This document shows positions 11,325 to 20,737 of a stretch of DNA of 64,000 nucleotides, one piece after another (the first letter of the stretch is position 1; each line of letters opens with the position of its first letter). The stretch is taken from the NCBI GenBank assembly GCA_003116975.1, contig BGKB01000075.1, positions 2,780-66,779 on the forward strand, read 5' to 3'. The notes under the pieces were generated by a model. The model did not search any database, was not told the DNA's origin, and saw nothing but the letters and a program-made list of their open reading frames with translations. Source of the DNA: Aurantiochytrium sp. KH105 (lineage: Eukaryota > Sar > Bigyra > Thraustochytrida > Thraustochytriidae). The position numbers were made by a program, and so were the translations under genes.

Positions 11325-11856
11325 GTTTTTATTTTTTTGAATCAAAAAAGGGTATCTTTAGCGTTCCCGAGAGCGACAATAACCATGACTTTTTCAGGAG
11401 TAGCATCAAGCCATGCAGTTAGCTGCAGGTTACGCAAAGAATCTCTCTGTCTCCGACAGACCGTGGTTTCTCTTGCACTCCTTTAAATCTTGCGCAACGT
11501 TCGCGCTCGTTGTACTGACACTTTTGCGATCCATCCCGTCTCTCCCTTTATCTTCCTTATGTATACCTTTGTGGTAAGGAGGGAGGTGAAGGGAGAGTTC
11601 AACAACTTCCTTTCGTTTGCGGGACAACACAAGAAACTTCAAAAGGTAAACATTTACGCCCTGGGTGAGAAGCAAATCGACTTTTTCTTTGGTTTGTTCG
11701 TTTTCTCAGAAGGGCGTGGAGAGAACGTTTTGGCTGGATTCTCGTACCATTTTGCCTTTGCAAAGCCACACGATGATGGAAAATAAGTTGTACTAACACT
11801 AAGAATAAATCACTCGCAGCGCAGGCGACTGACTCGCATCAGCTGTTTGCTTGCGA
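11325..11856. other. 3' intergenic region between convergent quinone oxidoreductase and UBA5 genes
   Basis: About 530 bases between two stop codons facing each other. A poly-T run follows the first stop at about 11326-11338, and AATAAA-like sequence occurs near 11803. A 98-residue open frame at 11490-11786 has no recognisable similarity, is poor in the host's preferred codons, and is not called. Confidence 0.5.
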
Positions 11857-13542
11857 TTACAGGAGCGAGGCGTCATCGCCATGTGCAGGCTCGCCGAAAC
11901 CATTACGAGCAGGGTCATCGTGTTCATCAGCAACATAGTCGTCTTCCTCTTCATCGCCAGACACGATCTCATCAACTCCGACACGTGCATGAGTCGGCAC
12001 GTCTGTGCTGCTTGCTACACCAGACGAGGCACCATCTTCTTCTTCTTCTTCAACATCATCGTCATCATCATCTGCTCCGTCATAATGCTGCTGACCATGA
12101 TTGTCGTCACGATACTCATGCGAGCTCTCCTGGTGGTCGTCGTAATTGTGCTGGCCAGATGCCTGCTGCGAAGTCTCAAACTGAGACTCGTAATACGAGA
12201 GGTCTTGGCTAGCATCAACCTCAGCATAGACATGCGTGTTCGGGTCGGGAAAACTTGTGCTGCTAGCGCCACCTTGGTAATCCATTTGAGATCCATCATA
12301 GGCAGCAGCAGTCTCCTCAACGCCGCTGTCGTCGTGGCTGACTTCAATGCCCCACGCGTTGTCTTCGTGAATTACTGGCTCTGCGTCCTGCGCATGTGCT
12401 GCAACCCATTCCTCAGGCTGCCACTGGCCATAATATTCATGCTGCCGTTCCAAGCAAGAAGGAAGATTGCACTCGGGGTTGGGTCGTACAATTCCACTGG
12501 GGAAAAAGTTGCCCATGGCATCATAAGAAAGGAGGTAGGAAATCTGCCCGAAGCCGAGCATAAACTTGAGCGCGTTTTGCACCAAGAGGCTCGAAACAAT
12601 TCCCATTGTCGTCGGCAGCGACGCCGCGCAGACGCCCTCGCGCTTGAGCTCACCTTCGTCCCTGCCCTCTGCCACAACGAGCGGCGGCACACATGCAAAG
12701 CATGCCGTGCGTCCTGGCAACATAAATTGGATGTGGCCCGACATCGCAGACTCCGAGACACCGGACTCCATCCAGGGCAGGTTCAGTTCCGTGCAGGCCT
12801 GATTTACCGCCATGCGCGCAGCGTAGTTGTCCACACACGAGAGGACCAGCGTCACGGGGGACGCCTCTCCGATGCCACCATATTGCATGCGATCTAGAAA
12901 ATGTTCCCAGTTGGTCATGAGAGTCACATCATAGGCGTAATGCTCGTACTCGACGTCCGGGTTGATCGTCTCCAACACTTCCTTGGCGGCTTCGACCTTG
13001 GACTTGCCGACGTGCTCGGGCCGGAAGAACATGCGGTTCATGTTGGCCAGCTCGACACCGTCGTAGTCAAAGAGCAGGAGCTTGCCGACGCCGCACCGCG
13101 CGAGCATTTCGGCCGCCACGGCGCCCACGCCGCCAAGACCGACGACCATGACGCTGAAGTCCCGGATCCTCTCGAATTCTGGTACGACGCCCATGGTCTG
13201 CAGCGCCATCAGCCTGCTGTACGGGTTCTCTGGCCGCACCTCTGCGCTCGGGGCGGCGCCTTCCTCGAGGCGCGGCCTGGGCGTCTCGGCGGCGACGGTC
13301 GCCGCCGCAGCGGCCTCCTGCATCCCGCCATGGCCGCTGCCGCCGGCGTCGTCCGCCGCGCGGTCCTGCCTGCGCCTGGCCTGCGCCTGGCCCTCGCCGT
13401 TCTCCGCGCGCGCCGCGCCCGCCGCGCCCGCGCCCACGCGCGCCTCGCCCTCGCCGAGCTGCGCCAGCTTGGCCTTGAGCTCCTGCACGGTGCGCAGCAG
13501 CGCCTCCAGCTGCGCGCGCGCGTCCCCGCCGCCGGCCTCCAT
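11857..13542 (-). CDS. UBA5: UBA5, E1 activating enzyme of the UFM1 conjugation pathway
   Basis: The protein has 561 residues, with start at Met 13542; 33 further in-frame upstream codons are Arg/Ala-rich leader. An N-terminal heptad-like segment (ALLRTVQELKAKLAQL) resembles that of metazoan UBA5. The adenylation domain begins at NPYSRLMALQTMGVV and contains the nucleotide-binding GLGGVG (about 135-140). Zinc cysteines are CFAC (281, 284) and CNLPSC (358, 363). The catalytic cysteine lies in KREGVCAASLPTTMG (about 305). A UFM1-interacting sequence, VIHEDNAWGIEV (about 391-402), is strikingly conserved. UBA5 adenylates UFM1 and passes it to UFC1. The tail is odd: about 160 residues of acidic, Asp/Glu/His/Gln-rich sequence, and no clear match to the short UFC1-binding C-terminus of animals. 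Confidence 0.95.
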   Translation of the reverse strand: MEAGGGDARAQLEALLRTVQELKAKLAQLGEGEARVGAGAAGAARAENGEGQAQARRRQDRAADDAGGSGHGGMQEAAAAATVAAETPRPRLEEGAAPSAEVRPENPYSRLMALQTMGVVPEFERIRDFSVMVVGLGGVGAVAAEMLARCGVGKLLLFDYDGVELANMNRMFFRPEHVGKSKVEAAKEVLETINPDVEYEHYAYDVTLMTNWEHFLDRMQYGGIGEASPVTLVLSCVDNYAARMAVNQACTELNLPWMESGVSESAMSGHIQFMLPGRTACFACVPPLVVAEGRDEGELKREGVCAASLPTTMGIVSSLLVQNALKFMLGFGQISYLLSYDAMGNFFPSGIVRPNPECNLPSCLERQHEYYGQWQPEEWVAAHAQDAEPVIHEDNAWGIEVSHDDSGVEETAAAYDGSQMDYQGGASSTSFPDPNTHVYAEVDASQDLSYYESQFETSQQASGQHNYDDHQESSHEYRDDNHGQQHYDGADDDDDDVEEEEEDGASSGVASSTDVPTHARVGVDEIVSGDEEEDDYVADEHDDPARNGFGEPAHGDDASLL

Positions 13543-14048
13543 GGCGCCCGCCCCTCGCCGCCGCGCCTCTCCGCCTGCGCGCGCGCTCTCTGCGCGGCTC
13601 TCTGCGCGGCGTCTGCGCGGGCGGGCAGCGCCGGGCCGCACTGCGCTAGGAAGGAAGGAGGGAAGGGAGGGAGGGAGGAAGGCAAGCGGGTCTGCCGCTC
13701 TCGGCTGCGAGGACTCCGAGGCGCCGGTCTTTCTTGGCAGCTAGCTGCGATGCGGCGCAGGCGGGCTGACGAGCTTTGCGCGAGGGAGGGTGGAAGGCGG
13801 GGCGGAGAATGTGCTGTGCTGTGCTGTGCTGTGCTGTGCTGAGCTGGGCCGTGCTGAGCTGCTCTGGATCGGCAGTTTGGTTTCCCTTGCGCTGCACGCA
13901 CAACTGCAAATGAAGACTTGGGGGGTCCTGCCTTGAGCTCCAAAAAAAAAAGAAGATGACCAACAGGGCGAAAGACAGGGCGGATACGAGGGCAGTTGAC
14001 GGCCCAAAGTCGAAGGGGAAAGTCCAAGATTGCTTTTAATCTTTTAAA
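13543..14048. other. Promoter/leader region upstream of UBA5 with pentanucleotide repeat
   Basis: About 500 bases between the start of UBA5 and the stop of the upstream 1433-codon gene; both lie on the minus strand. It holds an Arg/Ala-coding GC-rich leader next to UBA5, GGAA/GGGA runs at about 13650-13685, and a tandem GTGCT array at about 13811-13845. No gene is seen. Confidence 0.45.
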
Positions 14049-17000
14049 CTAGCCAGTCTTGACAGAGGCTAGGTCCTTGACCTCATGATCTTGCTTCGAG
14101 CGGTCTCTCGATGCGAAAAACAAAGGTTCTTGCCGCCCCTCTTCGCGGGCTCTTTTTTTGGCTGCTTCGCGAAGTTCCACCATGCGAAAGGATTCCTCGA
14201 TGTCTTCGAGCAGCTCGTTAAGGGGGAGAGGGGACCTCTCTGCCTGTGACACTCTACGAATGGCCGTAAAGGGCAGGCCAGGCACGAGCTGGATCCACTC
14301 GCACTCTTCTGGCTCAATCGCGGCCAGTTTTGCATCGTCTGCTGTTTCACGGGCAGCGCTGCGAGGTTCCTCCATCGTATGAACTCCCAAGCACGAAGGC
14401 TGCGGCATGGGCGAGTTGTCCTCACGAGACAACAAGGGCGAAAGTTTGGGGGAAGAACAAAAGGGCCGCATGGGCGTCAGGAAAGAACGATGATCTTCTT
14501 CTGCCCGGTCCGCCTCTGAGAGTCGCGGCTGATGCGGACTCAGCTGCTTGTCGAGCGTTGCTTTGCTGCCAAGCCTTTCACTCGCGCTCCTTTGCTCAGT
14601 GATTGGAACGTTGCGCTCGGACCTTTGGTGCGCCGTGAATGGCAGTGGCTGCGGCGGTTCATTCTCGAAGTCATTGAGGGCCCGTACTTGCCTCAACGAA
14701 GATGTAGGAGACATCACTCTCGTTGGATCACTTTCGGCTGTGGCATCAGTTCCCGCTAAAATGCGTTGGCTTTCTCGTTGGAAATCAACATCGGATTGGG
14801 CCGCCGACATTTCCAAATCGATCTCCTCCTCCTCCTCCTCCTCCTCGAAGGAAAAATGGTCCAGGATGGCATGCGCAGCTTGTAAGTCGCTGCTGTACGC
14901 CGTCGCTACGCTCGTAATAATGCTTGTGATTTCACTTGAGCCCGATGTCGCCAGGTCGGAAAGCTTCAGTCTCGAGTCGAGCAAACCTTCTTTCGCTGTG
15001 CTTTCAGCAACCGCGTGCAGCTCGTCGAGGTCGTCTTGCGAGACGGATAGGTCACCCAGGTCTTCTTGCAGGAAATAAGGATCATCGAAATCCTCTTCCG
15101 AGATGCCCAGCTCATCAAATTCCTCCTGAATAAACCACTGCTCGCCGAGGTTGTCTTTGGGAATCTGCAGGTCGTCCATGTTTTCTTGTGGGAAACAAAG
15201 ATCATCGAGATCCTCTTCCGAGATACCCAGACTGTCAAGATCTTCCTGGGAAAAGCATAGCTCGTCAAGGTCGTCTCTAGAAATGTGCAGCTCGTCAACG
15301 TCCTCTTTCGCAGGAAATTGATTTGGCGTAGAAGGCGTTCGGCATGACGCCTCCTCGTAAACATGAGATGCAGCTCCAAAGTCAAACGGCGTAGGAGGTT
15401 TTCTGCATGGCGTCTCATCGTAGCCACGAAATGCAGCTTCGAATCCAGGTGATGCAGGGACCCTGCATGGCGCGTTTTGATACCCGCGATAAGCACCTCC
15501 GAATCCTGGTGGCGTGCGAAGAGGTGTCCTAGGGGGCGTAGGAGGTGTCCTAGGGGGCGTAGGAGGTGTCCTAGGGGGCGTAGGAGGTGTCCTAGGGGGC
15601 GAAGGGGTTCTGCGCGGCACTGGGGGTGTACCAGGGGGTGTTCCACATGGGGTTTGAGGTGTTCTGCCTCTTGCAAAGAAGGAGCGACTTGTTTCTTGAT
15701 TTTTGTGCGCGTCACCGAGATAGAGTTCGTCGACCTCCACGCTCCTATGGTACCCAAAGGAGGAGCCCGAAGGTGTCGGAGGCGTTTGAGCGCTTGCATA
15801 AGATGAGTGGCTCGCTCGTTCGTCCATCTTTCTTGGTTCGCTCGGCGAGGACCCTTCATTACCAATGCGATGCATTACTGGCTGTCGAGGGGAAATCGGC
15901 CGTTTTGAAAGCAGGCCATACGATGATTCAAAGCAGTAAGCGCGTCCTGCTTCAGGCTGTTCGCCATGTCGATACGTATACATCCTCCTGGTAAGCTGCT
16001 TGGCTTGCGTCTTATCCAAAGGAGCGGCATCTTGCTGCTTTTGAGTTCGCATGATGGGAATGTGGATGATCTGCCCAACAGTCAAGCCATTGGAAAATTT
16101 TTCGCCATCTTTGAGCGGCATCACGGCATGATCTCGAGTTTTTGCGATGCCATTCAGGGATGACTCCAAAGTCGATCCGCTATCTTGCAGAGCGACAGGT
16201 CGAGAGAGGCCAGTAGCTCGGGTTACCGGAGCGCTCATCGTCTCCACCTCGAGTCTTGAAGAGCTGGAACCGCGGCGCGGCGTTGACGCATTCCGCGCGT
16301 CTGCAAAGTCCTCTTTGCGGCCAGAAGACTTTGCAGGCACGAATCCGCTATCTTGCAGAGCCACAGGTCGAGAGATGCCAGTAGCTCGGACTATCGGAGC
16401 GCTCACCCACTCCACCTCGAATGTTGAAGGGCTGGAACCGCGGCGTGGCGTTGACGCATTCTGCGCGTCTGCGAAATCCTCTTTGCGGCCAGAAGACTTT
16501 GCAGGCACGAATCCGCTATCTTGCAGAGCCACAGGTCGAGAGATGCCAGTAGCTCGGGTTACCGGAGCGCTCATCGTCTCCACCTCGAGTCTTGAAGAGC
16601 CGGAATCGCGGCGTGGCGTTGACGCATTCTGCGCGTCTGCGAAATCCTCTTTGCGGCCAGAAGACTTTACAGGCACATATCCGCTATCTTGCAGAGCCAC
16701 AGGTCGAGAGATGCCAGTAGCTCGGACTATCGGAGCGCGCATCCACTCCACCTCGAATCTTGAAGGGCTGGAACCGCGGCGCGGCGTTGACGCATTCTGC
16801 GCGTCTGCGAAATCCTCTTTGCGGCCAGAAGACTTTGCAGACACGAATCCGCTATCCTGCAGATCGACAGGTCGAGAGATGCCAGTAGCTCGGACTATCG
16901 GAGCGCGCATCCACTCCACCTCGAATCTTGAAGGGCTGGAACCGCGGCGTGGCGTTGACGCATTCTGCGCGTCTGCGAAATCCTCTTTGCGGCCAGAAGA

Positions 17001-18350
17001 CTTTGCAGACACGAATCCGCTATCCTGCAGATCGACAGGTCGAGAGATGCCAGTAGCTCGGACTATCGGAGCGCGCATCCACTCCACCTCGAATCTTGAA
17101 GGGCTGGAACCGCGGCGCGGCGTTGACGCATTCTGCGCGTCTGCGAAATCCTCTTTGTGGCCAGGAGAGTTTGCAGACACGAGTCGAGAATGAGATGACT
17201 CGCTGAAAGACTCCACTGCGCTCGTAGAAGAAGAACTGAGGTTGGCTCCCTCGGAGACCACGATGTTGTATACGCCGCTCTCGTCAGCAGTGATCTCGTC
17301 AATTGTCGAATTCTCCATGGTGTCACGCACCTCGTCCTTCGTATGGTCGGCGAGGACTTCATGCTTCACTTCGCCATCCAAAAAGACTGGTTCAACGGTG
17401 TCTCTGTCGTCAATGTTAGGGGGCTCAAACCCTTTCATGTGATTACCTTCTTGCATCTGGTGCTTGTCTTGTAGATGATCGATGCTCCTCTCGTAGCCGT
17501 CATCGTCGTTGTCGTTGTAGTTGGTGTTGTCGTCGTTGTCATTGCCGTCGTCGTTCTCTTGGGATGTGGCAACGGCGACCTCGTCGGCATCGCCTCTCCC
17601 GCGCTCCTCAAAGGAAGACTCGAGCTGGGCCTCTTCATGCGCGCCGTCATCACGTGTGGCCATTTGCCGAAGAAGAGTTGTCACCTCTCTCGCGCGCTCG
17701 CTCGCCGCCTCCGTGACGCCGTCGTGGTTGTCGTCGTCGTCGTAGTTGTTCTCTCGTGAAGAGGCAATGGTGACCTCATCGTCTGGTGTGGGCGTTCGGA
17801 CAAGGAGATCCGCCACTTCTCCCACGTGCTCATTCGCCGCTTCAATGACGTCCTCGTGCGCGGCCTGGCCATCGCTCATCGCCTCGTCATCCTCCTTGAC
17901 TTTCTCTTCTCCGTGTTGAGGGACCACCATCGGCAGAGGAGGAATCGCTATCTCTTCCGCTTCCTCTGCCTCATCTTGTACCTCAATGTTGTCGTCCTCG
18001 ACAATGACGACCCGTCTGGTGTGGCGACGAGCACGTCTTTCGCGGCGGACCCTTCTCACCGGCCTGGCCGCTTCACCAGGAGCTTGACCCTGAATGTTGA
18101 AGCGCTCAAGGGTTGCGCGCACTCGCGCTGACGAGTTCATTGTCGGCCTCATATATCCTGGGACAGCGGAAGAGGCATCCTCCCGCCTCGCGTTTCTTCT
18201 GCCTTGCTGATTCCGCCGCATGTTTCGCGTTAATGGATTTGAGATCAAGAGCTTGATCAACTTGCAGTTTGGCTTCCGTTGAACTTTCTTCCTTGGTGGA
18301 TGATGCACTCGCTGGAAATCGCTTGCTTCGCTTGGGCCTAAGGGCTTCAA
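14049..18350 (-). CDS. Large disordered protein built of several tandem repeat families, function unknown
   Basis: An uninterrupted frame of 1433 codons; translation may instead begin at Met44 (18221). I do not recognise the family. In order it shows: a basic N-terminus (RRVRRERRARRHTRRVV); two imperfect acidic units around EAANEHVGEVADLL and EAASERAREVTTLL; a 56-residue unit repeated six times; a region with a YRHGE patch; a Pro-rich RTPPTPP array; three ~20-residue units with GF/YRGY and PCR motifs; ten decapeptides of the type EDLDELxISQ; then a charged C-terminus. Recurrent STPRR, SPSR and TPPR are candidate proline-directed kinase sites. No membrane segment, signal peptide or enzyme motif is visible. 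A disordered scaffold is plausible, but that is inference. Every repeat period is a multiple of 3, which supports real coding. Confidence 0.8.
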   Translation of the reverse strand: MKPLGPSEASDFQRVHHPPRKKVQRKPNCKLIKLLISNPLTRNMRRNQQGRRNARREDASSAVPGYMRPTMNSSARVRATLERFNIQGQAPGEAARPVRRVRRERRARRHTRRVVIVEDDNIEVQDEAEEAEEIAIPPLPMVVPQHGEEKVKEDDEAMSDGQAAHEDVIEAANEHVGEVADLLVRTPTPDDEVTIASSRENNYDDDDNHDGVTEAASERAREVTTLLRQMATRDDGAHEEAQLESSFEERGRGDADEVAVATSQENDDGNDNDDNTNYNDNDDDGYERSIDHLQDKHQMQEGNHMKGFEPPNIDDRDTVEPVFLDGEVKHEVLADHTKDEVRDTMENSTIDEITADESGVYNIVVSEGANLSSSSTSAVESFSESSHSRLVSANSPGHKEDFADAQNASTPRRGSSPSRFEVEWMRAPIVRATGISRPVDLQDSGFVSAKSSGRKEDFADAQNASTPRRGSSPSRFEVEWMRAPIVRATGISRPVDLQDSGFVSAKSSGRKEDFADAQNASTPRRGSSPSRFEVEWMRAPIVRATGISRPVALQDSGYVPVKSSGRKEDFADAQNASTPRRDSGSSRLEVETMSAPVTRATGISRPVALQDSGFVPAKSSGRKEDFADAQNASTPRRGSSPSTFEVEWVSAPIVRATGISRPVALQDSGFVPAKSSGRKEDFADARNASTPRRGSSSSRLEVETMSAPVTRATGLSRPVALQDSGSTLESSLNGIAKTRDHAVMPLKDGEKFSNGLTVGQIIHIPIMRTQKQQDAAPLDKTQAKQLTRRMYTYRHGEQPEAGRAYCFESSYGLLSKRPISPRQPVMHRIGNEGSSPSEPRKMDERASHSSYASAQTPPTPSGSSFGYHRSVEVDELYLGDAHKNQETSRSFFARGRTPQTPCGTPPGTPPVPRRTPSPPRTPPTPPRTPPTPPRTPPTPPRTPLRTPPGFGGAYRGYQNAPCRVPASPGFEAAFRGYDETPCRKPPTPFDFGAASHVYEEASCRTPSTPNQFPAKEDVDELHISRDDLDELCFSQEDLDSLGISEEDLDDLCFPQENMDDLQIPKDNLGEQWFIQEEFDELGISEEDFDDPYFLQEDLGDLSVSQDDLDELHAVAESTAKEGLLDSRLKLSDLATSGSSEITSIITSVATAYSSDLQAAHAILDHFSFEEEEEEEEIDLEMSAAQSDVDFQRESQRILAGTDATAESDPTRVMSPTSSLRQVRALNDFENEPPQPLPFTAHQRSERNVPITEQRSASERLGSKATLDKQLSPHQPRLSEADRAEEDHRSFLTPMRPFCSSPKLSPLLSREDNSPMPQPSCLGVHTMEEPRSAARETADDAKLAAIEPEECEWIQLVPGLPFTAIRRVSQAERSPLPLNELLEDIEESFRMVELREAAKKRAREEGRQEPLFFASRDRSKQDHEVKDLASVKTG
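15006..15305 (-). repeat. 30-bp (decapeptide) tandem repeat, 10 units, inside the 1433-codon gene
   Basis: Ten consecutive 10-residue units of the form [ED]-[DEN]-[LVFM]-[DG]-[DES]-[LQP]-x-[IFV]-x-[QEKR], such as DDLDELCFSQ, EDLDSLGISE and EDFDDPYFLQ. Hydrophobic positions are kept while the DNA has diverged, suggesting an old array under protein-level constraint. Confidence 0.85.
15523..15606 (-). repeat. 21-bp tandem repeat encoding RTPPTPP, 4 units
   Basis: Four nearly identical 21-bp units on the coding strand give a Pro/Thr array (RTPPTPP). Near-identity suggests recent expansion. The motif offers SH3-like PxxP and proline-directed kinase sites. Confidence 0.9.
16161..17168 (-). repeat. 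168-bp (56-residue) tandem repeat, 6 units, inside the 1433-codon gene
   Basis: Six head-to-tail units of exactly 56 codons, each carrying KEDFADAQNASTPRR, a variable segment and RATGISRP. Two sub-types occur: one with FEVEWMRAPIV (units 1-3, and 5 in a variant form) and one with LEVETMSAPVT (units 4 and 6). This implies block duplication or gene conversion. Because the period is divisible by three, the opposite strand is also open for 348 codons; I regard that as a shadow. Confidence 0.95.
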
Positions 18351-18380
18351 GGTTGCTCAGGATGCTTCTTGAACGTCACT

Positions 18381-18505
18381 CGGCTCGGAATTGGCTGTCT
18401 GCTCTGAGCTCGGAATTGGCTGTCTGCTCTGAGCTCGGAATTGGCGGTCTGCTCTGAGCTCGGAATTGGCGGTCTGCTCTGAGCTCGGAATTGGCGTTCT
18501 GCTCG
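18381..18505. repeat. 25-bp tandem repeat, 5 units, just upstream of the 1433-codon gene
   Basis: Five units begin at 18381, 18406, 18431, 18456 and 18481 with consensus gagctcggaattggc followed by ngtctgctct. A SacI-type palindrome (gagctc) recurs every 25 bp. The array lies about 30-155 bases 5' of the first possible start codon of the minus-strand repeat gene, in promoter or 5' UTR position. It could be a regulatory array or a simple minisatellite. Confidence 0.9.
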
Positions 18506-19117
18506 ATGAATTTTACATCTCGAGGCAAAACGGTCAACTCTAGGGGCCACGCTCTCCTCAGCATTAAGAAGAGGTTTAAGTATGCCTTGCATGTCAGCCA
18601 AGAGCCGTCTCCTTCACACATTTGCTGTAAGATGGCGAGCCTTGTCTCCGATCATAGAAACCTTTGCAATGGAAAACGTCTCTTGCTCACTGCGTTTGCC
18701 AGCACGACTTCTCCGCCGAGCGCGCGTGTGAGTAGCAAGGATAACCCCTACCAACCGCCGGCCGGCCGGCCACCCGTCGCGATTTTCGCGCCGCACTTCC
18801 CTCCTCCTTCCCCTTCCCCTCCCCCTCTTCCTCTTCCACCCCGCTACTTCCGCCCGCTCTTCCCACACCGTTTCTCTCGCCGCTTCGCAAAGCCGCGCAG
18901 CTCGCCGCGGCGCCGCTCGCGGCCAGGCTCCCTGCTCGGCGCGCCCGGCGCCCTGCCTCGCTCGCGCGCCATTCTGACCCCCGCCCGTCCGCGGGATCGC
19001 GCGGCAGGGGGCCGGCCTGGCAGACGCAAGACGGCCGTGCCCGGACAGACGCGCGGCGCCCGAGCCCGGGCGCGGCGCCGCGGCGGGCAGCGGCGCCACG
19101 CTACGACGCGGGGCCCA

Positions 19118-19153
<36 letters not shown>

Positions 19154-20261
19154 AGCGGCGACGGCGGCTGCGCGCGTGGGCGGTCGCGCGCGAATGCGGG
19201 CGCGGGAGGGGTGGCAAGACCAGTCTCGCGTGATTGTGGAGCGCGCCTCGCTATACCGGCGCGCCCGGTCTCACCCGCAGCGCGCGCAGGGGCCGGCGCC
19301 AACGGCAGGCGGCAGAACGTGAGACGTTACGGGGCTCGCGCGCGCCGCCTCTGGAGACCGCTGGCGCAGGTCTCGCCCCAGCCCGCAAGCACTGCTCGTC
19401 GATCGAGACGCGCTTAGCGGCTGGCGTGCCAATCCGGCCATGCCGGCTCTCTCAAGCACGCAGCCTGGGCTGCCACTTCCCGCTCCAACACCGACTCCGC
19501 TGGCTAGCCCTTCTCACCATCTCGGACCTTGGCAGCCGATGAACTTCGGCCGACCGACGTCTTTCCCGCCCGCTTGCCTCGTCTCGCCTCACCTAGCCTT
19601 GCATTGGCGGCCGGCCCTTTCCGAGCGCGACGCGAACAAGTCCGGGAAGTCGAGCGATGCTCGATCGCCCTCTGCTCGGCGGCCTCAGCGGGTGCTCCGC
19701 GAGGACGCGTTACGAACAGACGGTCCCTCGCGCGTCCGGTCCTGCCTCTGCGCCTTGGCGACGGTCCCCGGGCTGTCCTTGGGAGCCATTCATTTCCGCT
19801 AGCTGCCGCGATTCGGGCCAACGGCGAACGTTTTCGGCGCCCACAGTGGACTTAGGAGCCGAACCAAAAAGAAAAGAAAAGGATGTGAAAGAAAAGCGAA
19901 ATAAGTGGAGCAGGCGCCTGGACAAGGGAGAATGCTCGAGAGTTAGGTGTTGATCGGTCCCGCGCGCCAGCGAAAGCCTCCCGGACGCCCTCTCGAGCGG
20001 ACGCGCCTTCCGGCGTAATCGTTCCGCCCTGAATCGGCTCTCTCTAGCACGCCGCGCTCTGCGCGCTGGTATAACCGACGGCGGACCTTGGAGAGGTAAA
20101 CATTTCGTCTGTTGGTGAAATAGGCGAACGCTCGTCTCGTTCTGATTTCAGCGGGTGCAATTACAAGTGGAGAATACGAATGATGACCAACCCGACAGCA
20201 CAAGCAGACGCAAGCAGGCATGCGCGGCATTTTTCATAAGCGCTCGGAACGGCTGGGGTCC
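18506..20261. other. GC-rich gene-free region with CGG repeat
   Basis: About 1.75 kb without a recognisable gene. The 18760-19420 part is extremely GC-rich and includes a pure GGC/CGG run at about 19118-19155. The open frames on both strands encode Arg/Pro/Ala low-complexity sequence and are attributed to base composition. Confidence 0.45.
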
Positions 20262-20737
20262 GAACGTGCAACGCGACGTCGCGTGAGTTGCAGGACCTGG
20301 TGGAGCCGGCCAACAAGACCGTCAAGCAATGCCAAAAGCTTTAGTGCGAGGCCGCGCAGCCCCGAAAAAACAAAACAAAAAAAACAAAAAAAACGCTTTG
20401 ACAGTCACCAGCACGAGCATGAAGACGGCAATCACCACGACAACAACAGCCGAACTGCCAGGAGAAGCCCCAATGCATGGGCCAATCGAATCGAGAAGGT
20501 TGACGTTGAACGTGCACCGCGACGTCGCGTGAGCTGCAGGACCTTGTGGAGCCGGTCAACAAGACCATCAAGCAACGCCAAAAGCTTAAATGCGAGGCCG
20601 CGCAGCCCCCGATTTTTTTTTTCGCTTTGACAGTCACCAGCACGAGCACGAAGACGACAATTACCACGATAAAGAAAGCTGAGCTGCAAGGAGAAGCCCC
20701 AATTCTTGGGCCAAACGGATGGAGAAGGTTGGCGTTG
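20262..20737 (+). repeat. Two-copy tandem duplication (about 246-bp unit) holding a possible decayed coding segment
   Basis: Copy 1 (20262-20507) and copy 2 (20508 to about 20737) align over nearly their full length, each interrupted by an A- or T-rich stretch at a similar place (about 20365-20392 and 20612-20622). One frame of copy 2 reads SRELQDLVEPVNKTIKQRQK. In copy 1 the differences in that frame are mostly synonymous or conservative, except for one in-frame stop. This suggests a duplicated, now broken piece of a gene of unknown identity. It may also be plain non-coding duplication. Confidence 0.6.

Noticed and set aside
16147-17193. 348-codon repetitive frame opposite the 56-residue repeats
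   Set aside because: It is open only because the 168-bp period is divisible by three. The minus-strand frame continues far beyond the array on both sides.
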